DNA of 64,000 nucleotides from Cotesia glomerata. Its lineage: Eukaryota > Arthropoda > Insecta > Hymenoptera > Braconidae. The notes below the pieces were generated by a model. That model was not told the DNA's origin and ran no database searches. It worked only from the letters and a program-made list of their open reading frames with translations. The stretch covers positions 6,572,001-6,636,000 of the forward strand of contig NC_058158.1 of assembly GCF_020080835.1 (NCBI RefSeq), given 5' to 3'. The stretch's first letter is position 1. Each line of letters opens with the position of its first letter. Made by a program: the position numbers and the translations under genes. Below, one piece after another: positions 26,445-37,136 of this stretch.

Positions 26445-29400
26445 TATACATACACACTACATACTAAAGGCACTCACTCGGTGGTCAAGAGACTTTACTT
26501 AGTTTTTTTTATCTTACTTCACTTGAGTATATTTGTTGTTTGTATACATGAATGTATGTTGTATGTACACATTACACGTCTCCTCTTATATACATGTATA
26601 TACACTTTCGCTTTACTCATCTGTGAGGTTATCCCTCAGGAATAATATTTCACAGTGAAATGGCTGTAGTTGCATTCCTACCGACAACTATAACCAGACA
26701 ACAATAAAATAAGGCATTTGTATCTCCTAATAACACTTTTTCTTGTTCCTCCTCTTCCTCGGACTCTTGCTGGCACGGTCTTAAGTTTTACAATACCAGC
26801 GCTCGAGATTTTTCTCTCACCAGCAGTAAAAACATAAAAACGATCAGTTGAGCGCTCAACAGCTCCAACCTACACTCTTGAGCTGTAAACTGTAAAGTAA
26901 TACACCGAATGCTGAAAATAATCGCAGTAAACTGACCGATTTCTCGAGAATCCGCGTGAGTTTAAAGACAAACTTGAACTAAAACAAAGCATACAAGTCA
27001 AACATAATACAAGCCTTTTAAAATGAAACCAAAACAAAGCTCAGGTGAAAGCAAGTTAAAATAAAATAACGCAATAAATAATATAAATAAAATACCCGGG
27101 TAATGATAACTTTGGTGCGAGTTGAGGTATAATGACTGCTCGAATAGATTAACACGCAAAAAGAGACTAAGGGCGAATAAAGAAGGATTCTACGGAGTAG
27201 AGTCCAAGAGAACAGACTCAGACCAAGAATCTTTGGTACTATAGTCGTTGTATTGGTATTGGTAGTTAGTATTGGTGAATGGATTAGTTGTTGTATTGGG
27301 AATAAAACGAGAGAAAGAACGGGGAACTTTGAAGAAAGGAGAAACTGAAATATTGTTGAGAGAGCGAGTGAGAAGTCGCTTGAAAAATAATCTAATTATT
27401 GGTGAAAACGATTATAGTAATTATGCGAAAGATGAGCGGGTTCGTCTGTTTGTTACCGTGGACCTTTATTAGATGTATAGTTGTATAAATGTAATGTATA
27501 CATGTATACAAACAGACAGACAGACACAGCTGCGAAGGTTAAGGTTTTGTTGAGGCAAATGAAAAGGCGTACTTTTCTACACGAAGATGATCCACCTTCT
27601 CATGATCATATGCCCTCAAGACTTCTCGGAAGAATCACACAGTGAAATCGAGAGAACCTAACGATCATGTAATTATCCTCGTGCCTCGGGCGGGTACTTT
27701 TATTTTGTCATATCGTAAATATATATTTAAAAAATTCTTGGTGTAACAATTATCCTACCTAACAATTACAATAAATAAATAGACGGAACGATGAACAATG
27801 CTGGTGAATATAACAATAATAACAACCGTAAACAATGAAGTGACGCGCATTAGTTCTATTGATATAAAATTAAGCCGGAGTTATCGCTGTTTCTATCGCC
27901 TACGGACGTCCTCGTTATCATTCTTATCGGAAACAACATCGGCAGCATCTCGTTATTATCGGTTGTAATCGTCCTTGTGGCACTCGACGTCCTCGTTTTC
28001 GTACGATCGTGATCGTTAATTATCTCTATCGGCTGGTTGATCATCGTTTAGCTTCCTCTGTGGTGGTTCTCCTCAGCGTTCTTCTCTCTTACTCACTCAC
28101 ACTCATTAGCGGGAGACCGACTGTCTGTATTAAACTTCGTCATTATCATTCTGGTAATTACCAGTACACTTACACACTCGATGGATATTGTATATGGCTA
28201 CTGCTCTGCTGTGTGTAATGTACCGGGTATGTCTGGGGTATTTATAGCTGCAAATGTGTGCTATCATCTCGTTATCGCATGTGAGGTCACTTCCGCTACG
28301 TCAAGAAAAGTCACTTTATATACTCAAGCACGCACTCGACAACAATTGTTGGGATCATTTTGCTCATCGCTTTTTCTTTATCTTCATCATACATTTCTTT
28401 ATTTATTTTGATTTTTTTCTATTAAATTTATTCTGAATTTCAATTACATTTTCTCAGACAAACGTGCAAAGTTTTGAAAATTTCTATAATTCATGGACAG
28501 TAAAATTTTTAACGACAATCTCTTCAGACATTCAATTAAAAAAAAAAAAAATCACTAGTGTAGCTGAGGGCCGGAATAAACGATTAATAGTTTACCAATA
28601 AACGTCAAAATTAGCACTCGTGGGTTTTATATAATTGAATGCAACAGCTGGCAAGTGATGCTGATGACTGTGGTGAAGGTTTCCCTATTTTATATAATAC
28701 ACTACACCGCAACTCATATTAGAGTAATTATCAGTGAAATTGACGTTTAGCTCAAGGGATAAATATAGAATTTTGTAATTTATTTTTTTTTTTGCAAATA
28801 CGCTACTAATACCCAGGTTCATTTTCAAAAATACAGTCATTTATTTTTTCAGCTTATTTTATTTTGTCATGCCGAGTAAATTGCCGGGGAACGAAATAAT
28901 TATTTTGTGTGAGGACTGAGGACTACTATACACTATTATGTATGATGTATTGAGTCTTACACACACACGCATACACACGTTTCGAGAATTTTAAAAGATC
29001 GTGAGAGCCGGCTGATGGGTGATGGTGTCCCAAAAACCACACGCTGAGTTTTACCGAGAAGGACCGTCGTTATTAATTAAGAATCGGCGGCATCCACAGG
29101 CTTCTCTACTCTGGAGCTCATGCTTTATACTTATAGTTATTATATCGTATGTGTGTGTGTGTATATGTATGTGTATAATCCATATGGGAATATCAGAGCC
29201 TGCCCCAGGTAAAGCCTAAGAAAATAATATCAGTCAAATGAGGCATTTTCGGTAAATTTTAACTCCATCCAAAATAAATGAAGTATAAATCATTTATTAT
29301 TATTATTTTTTTTTTTTAAGTAGAGCTTAATTTTAATTTAACAGATTACCAAGATAAATATTTATAAAATAAACTGGATTCTTCGGAAAAATAATAGCTG

Positions 29401-30123
29401 TTAAAATAAATGGGCGCATTAAGTCGAACAAAGGAAAAGTTTTAATTTATAATTTAAACTGGTATAAGTTTAAAAAATAAATTAGTAAAGAAAATTATAT
29501 CATCGGTACCGGTGAGGCAATACTTTTGTGTATAATGTATATGTATGTGTATGTATATATATGAACAGCTGGTGAACTCTGTTACGATAGCAGCAAATGA
29601 GATGGACTGAGAAAACGCGAGCAGGTCACCAGAGCGGTAGCAAGTTAATGAGATTACTTTCTCGAGGGCGGAGGGAAATGAGAAGATCTGATTGGACGCC
29701 GGAAAAGATCATAAAGGCGAGTAATTAGAGCAAGCTTTGTTCGTTCCTACAATGGAATTCGTGAAGCGGAATTGCTATTTCCGTATACATTCACCACACA
29801 TACATGCGTGCTTAGATATATGTGTGTATGTTTGTGTTTATTTATATACCGCATCTAAACAAATTGTTCGCGAGGTAATTTTACTTGGAAAAATTTTCGG
29901 GGAGATGGGCTTTCAAGGTTGTAGTTGTCTTGGTGTAATCAGGAGATTGATGAATTTTTATGATGGTATTTAAGTTAATATTATTATAATTATGATTAGA
30001 TTAATTGAAGTTATTTTTTTCTGATGTACTGTAGGTAGAAAAATTTTTTTTTTGGGTAATAAAGGATTTTAAATGAAAGATCCAAAAAAAACATAACTTG
30101 TGTAGAGAATTTAATAAATCATG

Positions 30124-30317
30124 TACTGATAAAAAAATTAACTTGATTCAAGAAAAAAATTCTTTACAAAAAAAAAAATTAAACAAATAATTTTTTTAGG
30201 CTTAAGTTTATTTTGATTAATTAAAAGAATTTTTTGTTTTGGTTCAAGTTGAGTCTTTACAAAATTATTTTCTTGATTTAAGACTTTTTTTTAAATTAAA
30301 TTAATTTTTTATCAGTG
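30124..30317. mobile_element. MITE of the CTTGATTCAAG family just upstream of exon A
   Basis: Ends TACTGATAAAAAAATTAAC and the reverse complement of CACTGATAAAAAATTAA enclose 194 bp with CTTGATTCAAGAA and TTCTTGATTTAAG-like pieces. It is more degraded than other copies and no target duplication is visible. Its ends combine the CACTGAT terminus of the 25-kb elements with the interior of the CTTGATTCAAG family, linking the two. It lies 260 bp before the exon A acceptor. Confidence 0.6.
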
Positions 30318-30577
30318 AAGCTTTCAAAGAATTTTCTTTTATAATCATTTGCACAAAAAAAGTTGTCAAATGTTTAATTAAATAAAATGCGGTTAATTCT
30401 AAAACATTTTAACTGTTGAAATTTTCACCCCAATTACTCTTAATAAATTTAATTATTCAATTTTAAAATTAGCTATTAAAAAAATTTATACAGACAATAA
30501 TTTATTAAATTTTATACAATATTTTTTAAAACAATAATACTTGGTTACTAATTTTTCGTTTTTATTGACTGTTACAG

Positions 30578-30750
30578 ATAAAAGAGCTAAAAAAGAAGAA
30601 GAAGCAGCGGTAACTCAAATAGAACTAGTCCGCGAATAGCTCGGAGTAATCAGTAGATTAAGTGTCTATACTTATTTGCGACGCGAAGTCGGTGGGCTCT
30701 CAGGCCCACCCATCTAATTGGTCAAGCTGGCGAGCGCTTTGACCGCTGGT
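30578..30750 (+). other. 5' leader of exon A, preceded by a splice acceptor
   Basis: A pyrimidine-rich tract ending in GTTACAG stops at 30577, so exon A probably begins at 30578 and a further non-coding exon should lie upstream. All three frames of the leader are closed by stops and it contains no ATG, so scanning ribosomes would first meet the ATG at 30751. The upstream exon and its promoter were not located; they may lie in 1-30577 or before the window. Confidence 0.6.
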
Positions 30751-31170
30751 ATGAACCCCCACCATCCGGGCCACTCCACAGCCTACCCGCACCACCCCTC
30801 GCTGTCGAGTAGTCCGCACCATCCTGGAGCCGGTGGGCCCCATCACGGAGGATACGGAACCCCTGGAGGCGGCAATAGTGGCGGTGGAGGTGGCGCTGGA
30901 GGTGCCAGCAGCGGAGCAGGGAGCAATAGTACCTCGACACCTGACCTTCCGAGTCCTCACTCGCCGCTAAGTCATTCAGGACAGGGTGATCCTGGCACTC
31001 CCTATGGTTCCATGTCTGGCACTCCGGGAATGGGCAGCAATGGACATCTCCACGGCGGCGGTGGCATGATGGGTGACAATCCTCACCACTCCGTTCACAC
31101 ACACCCCCACTTACCAGGACACCCTGCGTATCCTCCTGTTAATCACAATAACAACAATTGCTCCTTAAAG
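30751..31170 (+). CDS. LMO4: Alternative first coding exon A: His/Gly/Pro/Ser-rich N-terminus (140 codons)
   Basis: From ATG 30751, the first ATG after the acceptor, 140 codons run to an AAG/GTGAGA donor in phase 0, again matching the LIM exon 36410. The peptide (MNPHHPGHSTAYPHH...) is low complexity: His-Pro clusters, a poly-Gly stretch around residues 34-47, Ser/Pro-rich DLPSPHSPLSHS, and an Asn run before CSLK. There is no recognisable fold, so it is probably disordered. A TAA at 30715-30717 in frame marks the leader as non-coding. The exon is strikingly GC-rich against AT-rich flanks, as expected for coding sequence. It cannot splice through exon B as coding, because the B leader has an in-frame stop, so A and B are best read as alternatives. 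It could instead belong to a separate gene; same strand, next exon and matching phase argue against that. Confidence 0.68.
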
Positions 31171-33523
31171 GTGAGAATTATTTTTATATGCTTATTATTC
31201 AGCAAAAACAAAATTATTATCCAAGAAACAATTTCTTGAAGCAAAAATTACAAAATTTTAATGAATTTTTTGAAGCAAAAAAAATTTATTTAATTAGTTT
31301 GAATACTTTTATGCTTGATTTAAAAATGATGAAATTTTTAAAGAACTATTTAAAATTTTTTTTTCATCAGTGCAAAAATAGAAGAATTTTTTTTTTTACT
31401 TAAGCTGTAAATTAATAATTATTTTTAATTGGAAGAAATATTGTGTAGAATTAATCAATTATTTTTAAGAAAGGTACAGATATTCTTCAATCACTTTTAA
31501 CATGAAAAACCCCGTGGTTTTTGGAGTGATGTGCAAGGTCAATTTATTACTTAGAGACAATTTATTATTTATTTATTTACCAGATAGATTTATCGTTGGG
31601 ATTTAGATAAGTCTCGTGATTACAGTAGATATTTAAAATTGCTGAGCTGTTGTGGAATGTGATTGAGTCGGATAAAAGTATGTGTGCTAGGTCTGTGTAC
31701 ATAAACGAATACAAGTCAATAGTAATGCTATTGGATTGGTATTGGGGAGAGTTAATAATAATAGAGATTGTATTTTATTGTGTAAGATATTTATTGGTGA
31801 CACATGGGTTCAGATTCGGGTGTACTGATGATAAGATCGTGTGAAAAAATATTTTCTACTGGCGACCGATGGATAGGATGAGAAATAAATATTGAGAGTA
31901 GACTTGATACATAAGCGTTCGAGGTTGTGGGTACAGGATTAGTCTAGTATTTTTTATATGTATAAAGTTGTATTATATGTATACATATATAATAGCTCTC
32001 TGTTTAGTTGTATTCTCAGTCGAGATTCTTGCATCATCGTTAAGGTTGTTGAAACTAGCATGAGCTCGTGTCGGTTCTCCAGCTAAGCAGAGTGCTGTTT
32101 GTTGGCCTACACTTTCTAAGCGCGTGGTATGGTGGTTCAGCAACAACGATCATCGAAGAGAGAAAGCCAGTAGGCGGAAGCATTGCCAAAGATATTTCGT
32201 ATTCCTGTTAAATTATATATTTCGTCTTTTTTTTTGTTATTATCTACTTATACATCCACATGTTCATTATCGTTATCGTTATTGTTATTGAGTACAACAG
32301 TTTAAACTTAAATTTATCTCGAGAAAAATAATACTTATAATAATTTAATTCGTTTCACAAAATTAATTAAAATTAAATGGGAGTTAAAAAGTGACATTAA
32401 CATTTTTTAATTAAAAAATTTTATTAAAATAATTGGCTATAAAAATGATTAAATATTAATTTGACCACTTGTCTTTACTGTTATACATTTTTTGGTTGCT
32501 ATTCGAGTATTTGTAATTGTACTTTTTTTCCAAAAAATTAGAGAAAACATTAATTATATTTTCCCAAAAGATATGATTTTTTTGGAATGTTAAACCAAAT
32601 TTTCCAAAAGAATTTAACCAAAAATGTTTTCTCTAAAAATAAAAAAAAAATATATATACATATAATACTAGAAAAAGATTATATTAATTTTCAAAATTTC
32701 TAAATACGCATTTTATAATTTTTAAACGAATAACGATTATTTTTTTATTCAATAAAAAAAAAAAAAAATAATTCTCTCTACGATTTTTTTTTTTTTTTTT
32801 TTATTAATATTATAAATAAAATCCTGAATCAATTCACCTCAAAGGGATTAAATCAATCAAAAACTATCAACTCCGCAATTTTTTTAACAGCGCAGATTTT
32901 CACCCAAATAAAAATACCATAAAATCTTTTTACTCAACTAAATAAAAGTAAACCAGGAAATAAACTATTTATAAATAATGACTGATATTATTCCTCCCAG
33001 CCTAGCAAATTCTCCTCTTTCTGTATAATACCCCAACCCCAAATAATATAAAGTAAACCCAGAAATATAATCCAACAAATTTGTTTTTCATCTAAATGAC
33101 GTCATTATTCCGAGTATTGTACAAATGATGACGAAAAAAATGAAATGGTTGACGTGTTGAGAATGACACATCGGTACGGGACTCAATCAACTTACATACA
33201 CCGAGGTAGTCTCGAGATTACTTATAATAGCAAAGTCTCCAGAGCGACAGAAGATGCTGGAGCTAACGGAAAGAGTGCAAAAGACTGATGTTAATGATGA
33301 GGGGCACCAGAGCCTTACAGCACCACAGAGGGGCCTCTCAGCTTAAATTCCACGGGCATTATCCGGCTACGTGACCCTCACTTAGCTTGCCATTGACAAA
33401 CGTAACAATATGGGCATTTACCATGGAGAAATATAATTTAATGGGGCAAAGAGTGTTGCGGGGTCGCGCTCCAAGTCCTTCGAGAGCGAGAGAGATCCAG
33501 AGAGCATTAAGGACGAGAGACTG

Positions 33524-33583
<60 letters not shown>

Positions 33584-33799
33584 TCATATCCAAGAAAGAG
33601 GGAGACAGCAGCTTGGTTCCCCCACCACTCGGACTACCACCATAACAACCAATGGGACCCTTCCCTCTTAGCACGTTCGTTAGGTCCTTTCTAGGCTCTT
33701 TATCTTCTTTTTGTACATATTCTTCATCGGTATCCCCCTCCACGTCATCTATACCTCGGAAAGAACGCAACGGGGTACCTGAACCCAGGGACCCCGAGA
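31171..33799 (+). other. Intron after exon A / region upstream of exon B promoter
   Basis: No gene seen. AT-rich with a relic inverted repeat around TTAGAGAAAACATT (32540-32637), and a possible degraded MITE end at about 31355-31373. From about 33170 to 33520 the composition becomes GC-balanced, consistent with promoter-proximal regulatory sequence for exon B. Confidence 0.5.
33526..33579. repeat. (TA)n microsatellite upstream of exon B promoter
   Basis: A 54-base perfect TA repeat lies about 260 bp upstream of the proposed start site at 33842. It creates repetitive Tyr-Ile reading frames on both strands that should not be read as genes. Confidence 0.98.
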
Positions 33800-33880
33800 G
33801 GCATTCAGGTCCCAAAGCCATCCGACAGACCCCGTCCAGTCAGTTGGGTCCTGACTTCGGTCGGGGCTAGTTCGTCTTAT
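33800..33880 (+). promoter_or_regulatory. TATA-less Inr + DPE core promoter for exon B
   Basis: TCAGTT at 33840-33845 is a perfect arthropod initiator, putting +1 at A33842. AGTTC at 33869-33873 falls exactly at +28 to +32 and fits the DPE consensus RGWYV, and base +24 is the G typical of DPE promoters. No TATA box lies near -30. The next 450 bases contain no ATG, as expected for a leader. I checked the other TCAGTT sites I noticed in the window and none had a correctly spaced DPE. Downstream lies the exon B start codon, 866 bases away if the leader is unspliced. Confidence 0.6.
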
Positions 33881-34707
33881 TGTAGATTGTGCGCAATATT
33901 TTTTCGTACTCCAAACACCATCTACCATCTACAGTTTATACTCCTCACTCTTAGCTTCTATCCTTGTATTGTACATTACAGATTATACATTACATTATAC
34001 ATTACTGTTCACAGTGCGCTCCATACTTTTACACCATTTAGAACTAACTCACTCTCTCAGTCAGTAAAATCTCCTTCCCTGTCTCTCTCACTCTCAGTGC
34101 AGTGTTTTTCACTCTCCGTTTCTTTTCGTTCTCCCTACTCGTATCGTGGTGATTTTACTGAAACGTCTGAGTCTGAGAGTAACCAGTAACCAGTAACCAG
34201 TCGTGTGTTGTTGGGTTGCGTGTGGGTACGATCAACGTGTTCAGTTCTGAGTCACTCTACTTACGTTCTACAACAGTTTATATTAACTTGGATGGATAGA
34301 TAGATAAATAAATAGATAAATACAGAACACTTTTAGTTCTCCTATATATTCAATTACTCTTGTGTATATTTAATTACGTTACATTGTACATGAGTTTCAC
34401 TCACCGCATATAATACACATTTAATCTCCGACGTTTAAATCCCCCGGCATTGCCAATACAAGTGCTTTCGGAGTAATACTCATTCAAGTGATTGTTTAAG
34501 TGCCTGTACTCAGTATTTCCCGTTTATCAAGACTTATTGGATAAATTTATACTCCTTTTACTTCCATGAGAGATTACTCTAGTTTAAGTTGAGTTTATTC
34601 CTGGAAATACTGAAAATTCTACATACTTATAAGTACAAGGATACAAGGATAATTATTTATATTATTTAGTGGATTTATTATTGACTAATTGAAGCCGGAT
34701 TATATCG
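33842..34707 (+). other. Long 5' leader of exon B with three short uORFs
   Basis: If unspliced, the leader is 866 bases. It is pyrimidine-rich and ATG-free up to 34291. Three short upstream ORFs follow: 34292-34303 (3 codons plus stop), 34390-34413 (7 codons plus stop) and 34566-34592 (8 codons plus stop), all closed before the main ATG. A 7-base AACCAGT unit is repeated three times at 34181-34201. The uORFs could lower translation of isoform B. Leader extent is inferred from the promoter call; an internal intron cannot be excluded. Confidence 0.5.
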
Positions 34708-34788
34708 ATGGCGATGGTCGGTCATCATCATTTCGGCGCTATAAATGCGCGAATGAATCAAAAGTATCAGTTTCCTTTGGACATAAAA
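34708..34788 (+). CDS. LMO4: Alternative first coding exon B of the LMO4-like gene (27 codons)
   Basis: ATG at 34708 opens a 27-codon segment (MAMVGHHHFG...FPLDIK) ending at an AAA/GTGAGT donor. It is in phase 0, matching the phase-0 start of the LIM exon at 36410. An in-frame TGA at 34690-34692 rules out upstream extension. The second ATG (34714) has the better context, with G at -3 and G at +4, so translation could start there and lose two residues. The resulting protein would go from this short His-containing tail straight into LIM1, like the short N-termini of vertebrate LMO proteins. The intron to the LIM exon is 1621 bases. Reading frame, donor and position make this the likely main isoform; transcript data would settle it. 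Confidence 0.8.
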
Positions 34789-36409
34789 GTGAGTTTTAAT
34801 TTAGTTGTTATTTAATTATTCCACTGGTTTGTAGTATGAATGTGTTCATGTAATGTAATGTTATGGATAAGCCGTTTTAAACTCCCAGTAACAAGTGCCT
34901 ATACTTGTTTGTCCTACTGCTCTCGAGAAAAGGAAGTCTGTTTTAAATCTGTTATGGAGGGCAAGAAGGAGCGAAGTGGTCTTGGTATTATTCTGGAAGA
35001 GAGAACTGGATATATTGTAGGGAAAAGAAAAAAAAAAGAATGACAGAGAAGTATATTTACTGCGACGCGACGTTTTATTTCGTTGAAATGAATTCTCGCG
35101 GACGACGCACTGTAAGCACCAACCGCAAGGACATTCTTGGATTTCGAGATCCTTAAAGATGATTCGCGTTCTGCTTTTGGGATTCTAATGTCCCGTTTCT
35201 CAGCCTCATGTCTGGAGTTTTGTGCTGTGTATATATATATGTACACAAGTTGTATTATCCGGCTTGAAGCTCGTACATGCTGGACTTAATTGTATTGTAC
35301 GGGTGATTCAATCGTAATCGACTTTCTTTCAATGGCTCTCGTTTTTAATTATAATGTTGTTACGTTTCAACTAGGTCATTTTAGTAATTATATTTGGAGC
35401 ACTGTAAAAGGAAATTTGGAGGAGATAATTGTTTTGTTTTATTTAATGTCATCGGATTAATCGACGGGAAATGAACTTTTCTTTTTTTTTTATTTTCTTA
35501 ATGATATAATGAAAGAATTGATTTTTTTTACGAGGCAAGTTGTAAATGAAATACTTTTTCTGGTGGTCTTTTCTACGCGTGACCGTCGCGAGCGAGTGAT
35601 TTTGAGGAGATTGCCTTTTGCGTAAAAAGATACGGGTGCGTGATTTCGGTCAAAGAGCTCTTATTATTCACAATACCGTTTAGTTTGGCTCTTACTGAAT
35701 ATTATCGCTGAATTAATAAAATATACTTGTAATTTTTAAATTTTACAAAACTTGGTTTGTAAGTTTTTTTAGCAAATAAAAAATCGAGCAGTTTGTTTAT
35801 TTTAAATTTCAAAAATAAATTATAAATTATTTTTTATATTGTAAATAATTAAAGAATTTAATTTGAGTTATTTTAATTTTTTACGTTTTTAAAAATTATA
35901 GTAACTTACAAACTAATAGGAAAACTTTAGGTTAAAACTAACCTCCAAAAATATAAATACTATGATTTATTACGATCATTAAAAAGCAATTATTTAAGCA
36001 TTAGAGTCAAATAAGATTTCAGCCTCGTCTTGTGACAAAAATTTCATTCGGTTAAAAAGAATAACTATATATTTTAGTCTCTAATATCTTTTTACCCATA
36101 CAATTCTTAGAAACATAACAGGAAAAAGCCTTTAAAAACATTTGGCTAAAAATAACCATGACAAAGCAAATTAGAAACTCTTAGAAAATAAGAAAATACA
36201 AATGGGTTTTATTGATGCATAAGTGAAAATTAATAAATCATAAGTAAAAACTTCTATGACATTTGAGGATTTCACTTATGATAGTAAATGTTAGCTTATG
36301 GTTGATTATTTTTGCTGTAATTTTTCCGTAAAAATGAAATCATTATGTTATAAAAATAATAGATAATTATAATTAGCAGTAATTAATAGATTTATTGGTC
36401 TGATTACAG
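34789..36409 (+). other. Intron between exon B and LIM1 exon
   Basis: GT-AG intron of 1621 bases, GTGAGT donor and pyrimidine-tract TTACAG acceptor. Contains no recognisable repeat or further exon; the first 400 bases are more GC-rich than the remainder. Confidence 0.75.
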
Positions 36410-36609
36410 CAAGAGCCAGGTGTAACGCCTATACATCAGTGTGCGGGTTGTGGCGGGATGATAAATGAAAGGTTTTTACTCCACGCGATGGAGCGTTATT
36501 GGCACAATAATTGTCTCAAGTGTAATTGTTGCCACAGACCCCTGGCCGATATGGGCACATCGTGTTACTACAAAAACAACATGATCCTCTGCAAACCCGA
36601 CTACATGAA
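36410..36609 (+). CDS. LMO4: LMO4-class LIM-only protein, shared exon with LIM domain 1 (partial gene)
   Basis: This internal exon encodes 66 full codons plus two bases and is framed by a good acceptor (pyrimidine-rich tract, TTACAG) and a donor (AA/GTGAGT). Counting from its first residue, the zinc ligands are C11, C14, H32, C35 for the first finger and C38, C41, C61, D64 for the second, which fits C-X2-C-X17-H-X2-C-X2-C-X2-C-X19-C-X2-D exactly. The CAGCGG start, RFLL-AM-YWH centre and GTSCY-K--MILC end resemble vertebrate LMO4 more than the LMO1/2/3 or Beadex class, which carries RYLL-AL and GSTLY. In the family, LIM-only proteins bind LDB/Chip cofactors in the nucleus and modulate LIM-homeodomain and other transcription complexes; they do not bind DNA themselves. 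LMO4 has two LIM domains, and the second is not in this window. The class assignment is by remembered family sequence, not by a search. Confidence 0.93.
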
Positions 36610-37136
36610 GTGAGTAACTTTTTATATTTATTATTTATATTATAAATAGTAAATAGTAAATTAGAATAGCTGCAACACAATACAGTCCCTGTATATTTAT
36701 CGAATATATTTATATAGATATAATAATAATGCAATTAAATTTAATCCCTTTATCCATTTAATCGTTAATTGATTTTCGGATTAACTTGGAATTTCGCAAC
36801 TTAACTGAAATCCGATAGTTATATTAAAGTGATTGTTGCGCAATACGCCCTCCTATTCATTTAAACTTAATCCCAGCAGCAACCAGCAACTATGTAGTAA
36901 TGAAAATGCGTTTCTAGGCGTCGTTTATCGCCTAATGTCCCTCTGCGCTTATATTAGCCCTATGATCATCAAATTAGATATAATACAATTACTATTAACA
37001 TAAATATGAACAAACACAGACAAACATTAATCTAAAAGTTAATATTCCATGTTATTTGCGGAGAAAAAAATACTTCTATAAAGAAAACTTTCTTGACACA
37101 ATAAATATTTTTTTATATACACCCTTTTGACTTTAA

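Larger units (their letters stand above)
1..30577. other. Non-coding upstream region
   Basis: Apart from the MITEs, simple repeats and candidate elements listed separately, I see no supportable gene. Reading frames over 60 codons lack recognisable domains, often overlap on both strands, and use no conserved protein words. Short tandem repeats include CTTATT at about 299-330, GGTAT at 14725-14745, CCTATCCC at about 15664-15682, CCTT at about 21690-21710 and GTTGAAA at about 24510-24532. Slightly GC-richer blocks lie near 4.0-4.2, 5.5-5.7, 15.6-16.1, 21.4-22.0, 24.5-24.9 and 29.6-29.7 kb. An upstream leader exon for exon A could be hidden here. Confidence 0.6.

Noticed and set aside
30700..31102. 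Antisense frames opposite exon A
   Set aside because: Shadows of the GC-rich coding exon; the sense frame has splice sites and phase match while these do not.
33387..33821. Reading frames running through the TA repeat on both strands
   Set aside because: Tyr-Ile repeats from (TA)n joined to promoter-proximal DNA; not proteins.
36410..36609. Assignment to Beadex/LMO1-3 instead of LMO4
   Set aside because: The diagnostic positions (CAGCGG, RFLL-AM-YWH, GTSCY, MILC) follow LMO4 rather than the RYLL-AL/GSTLY pattern of the other class; an alignment would confirm.
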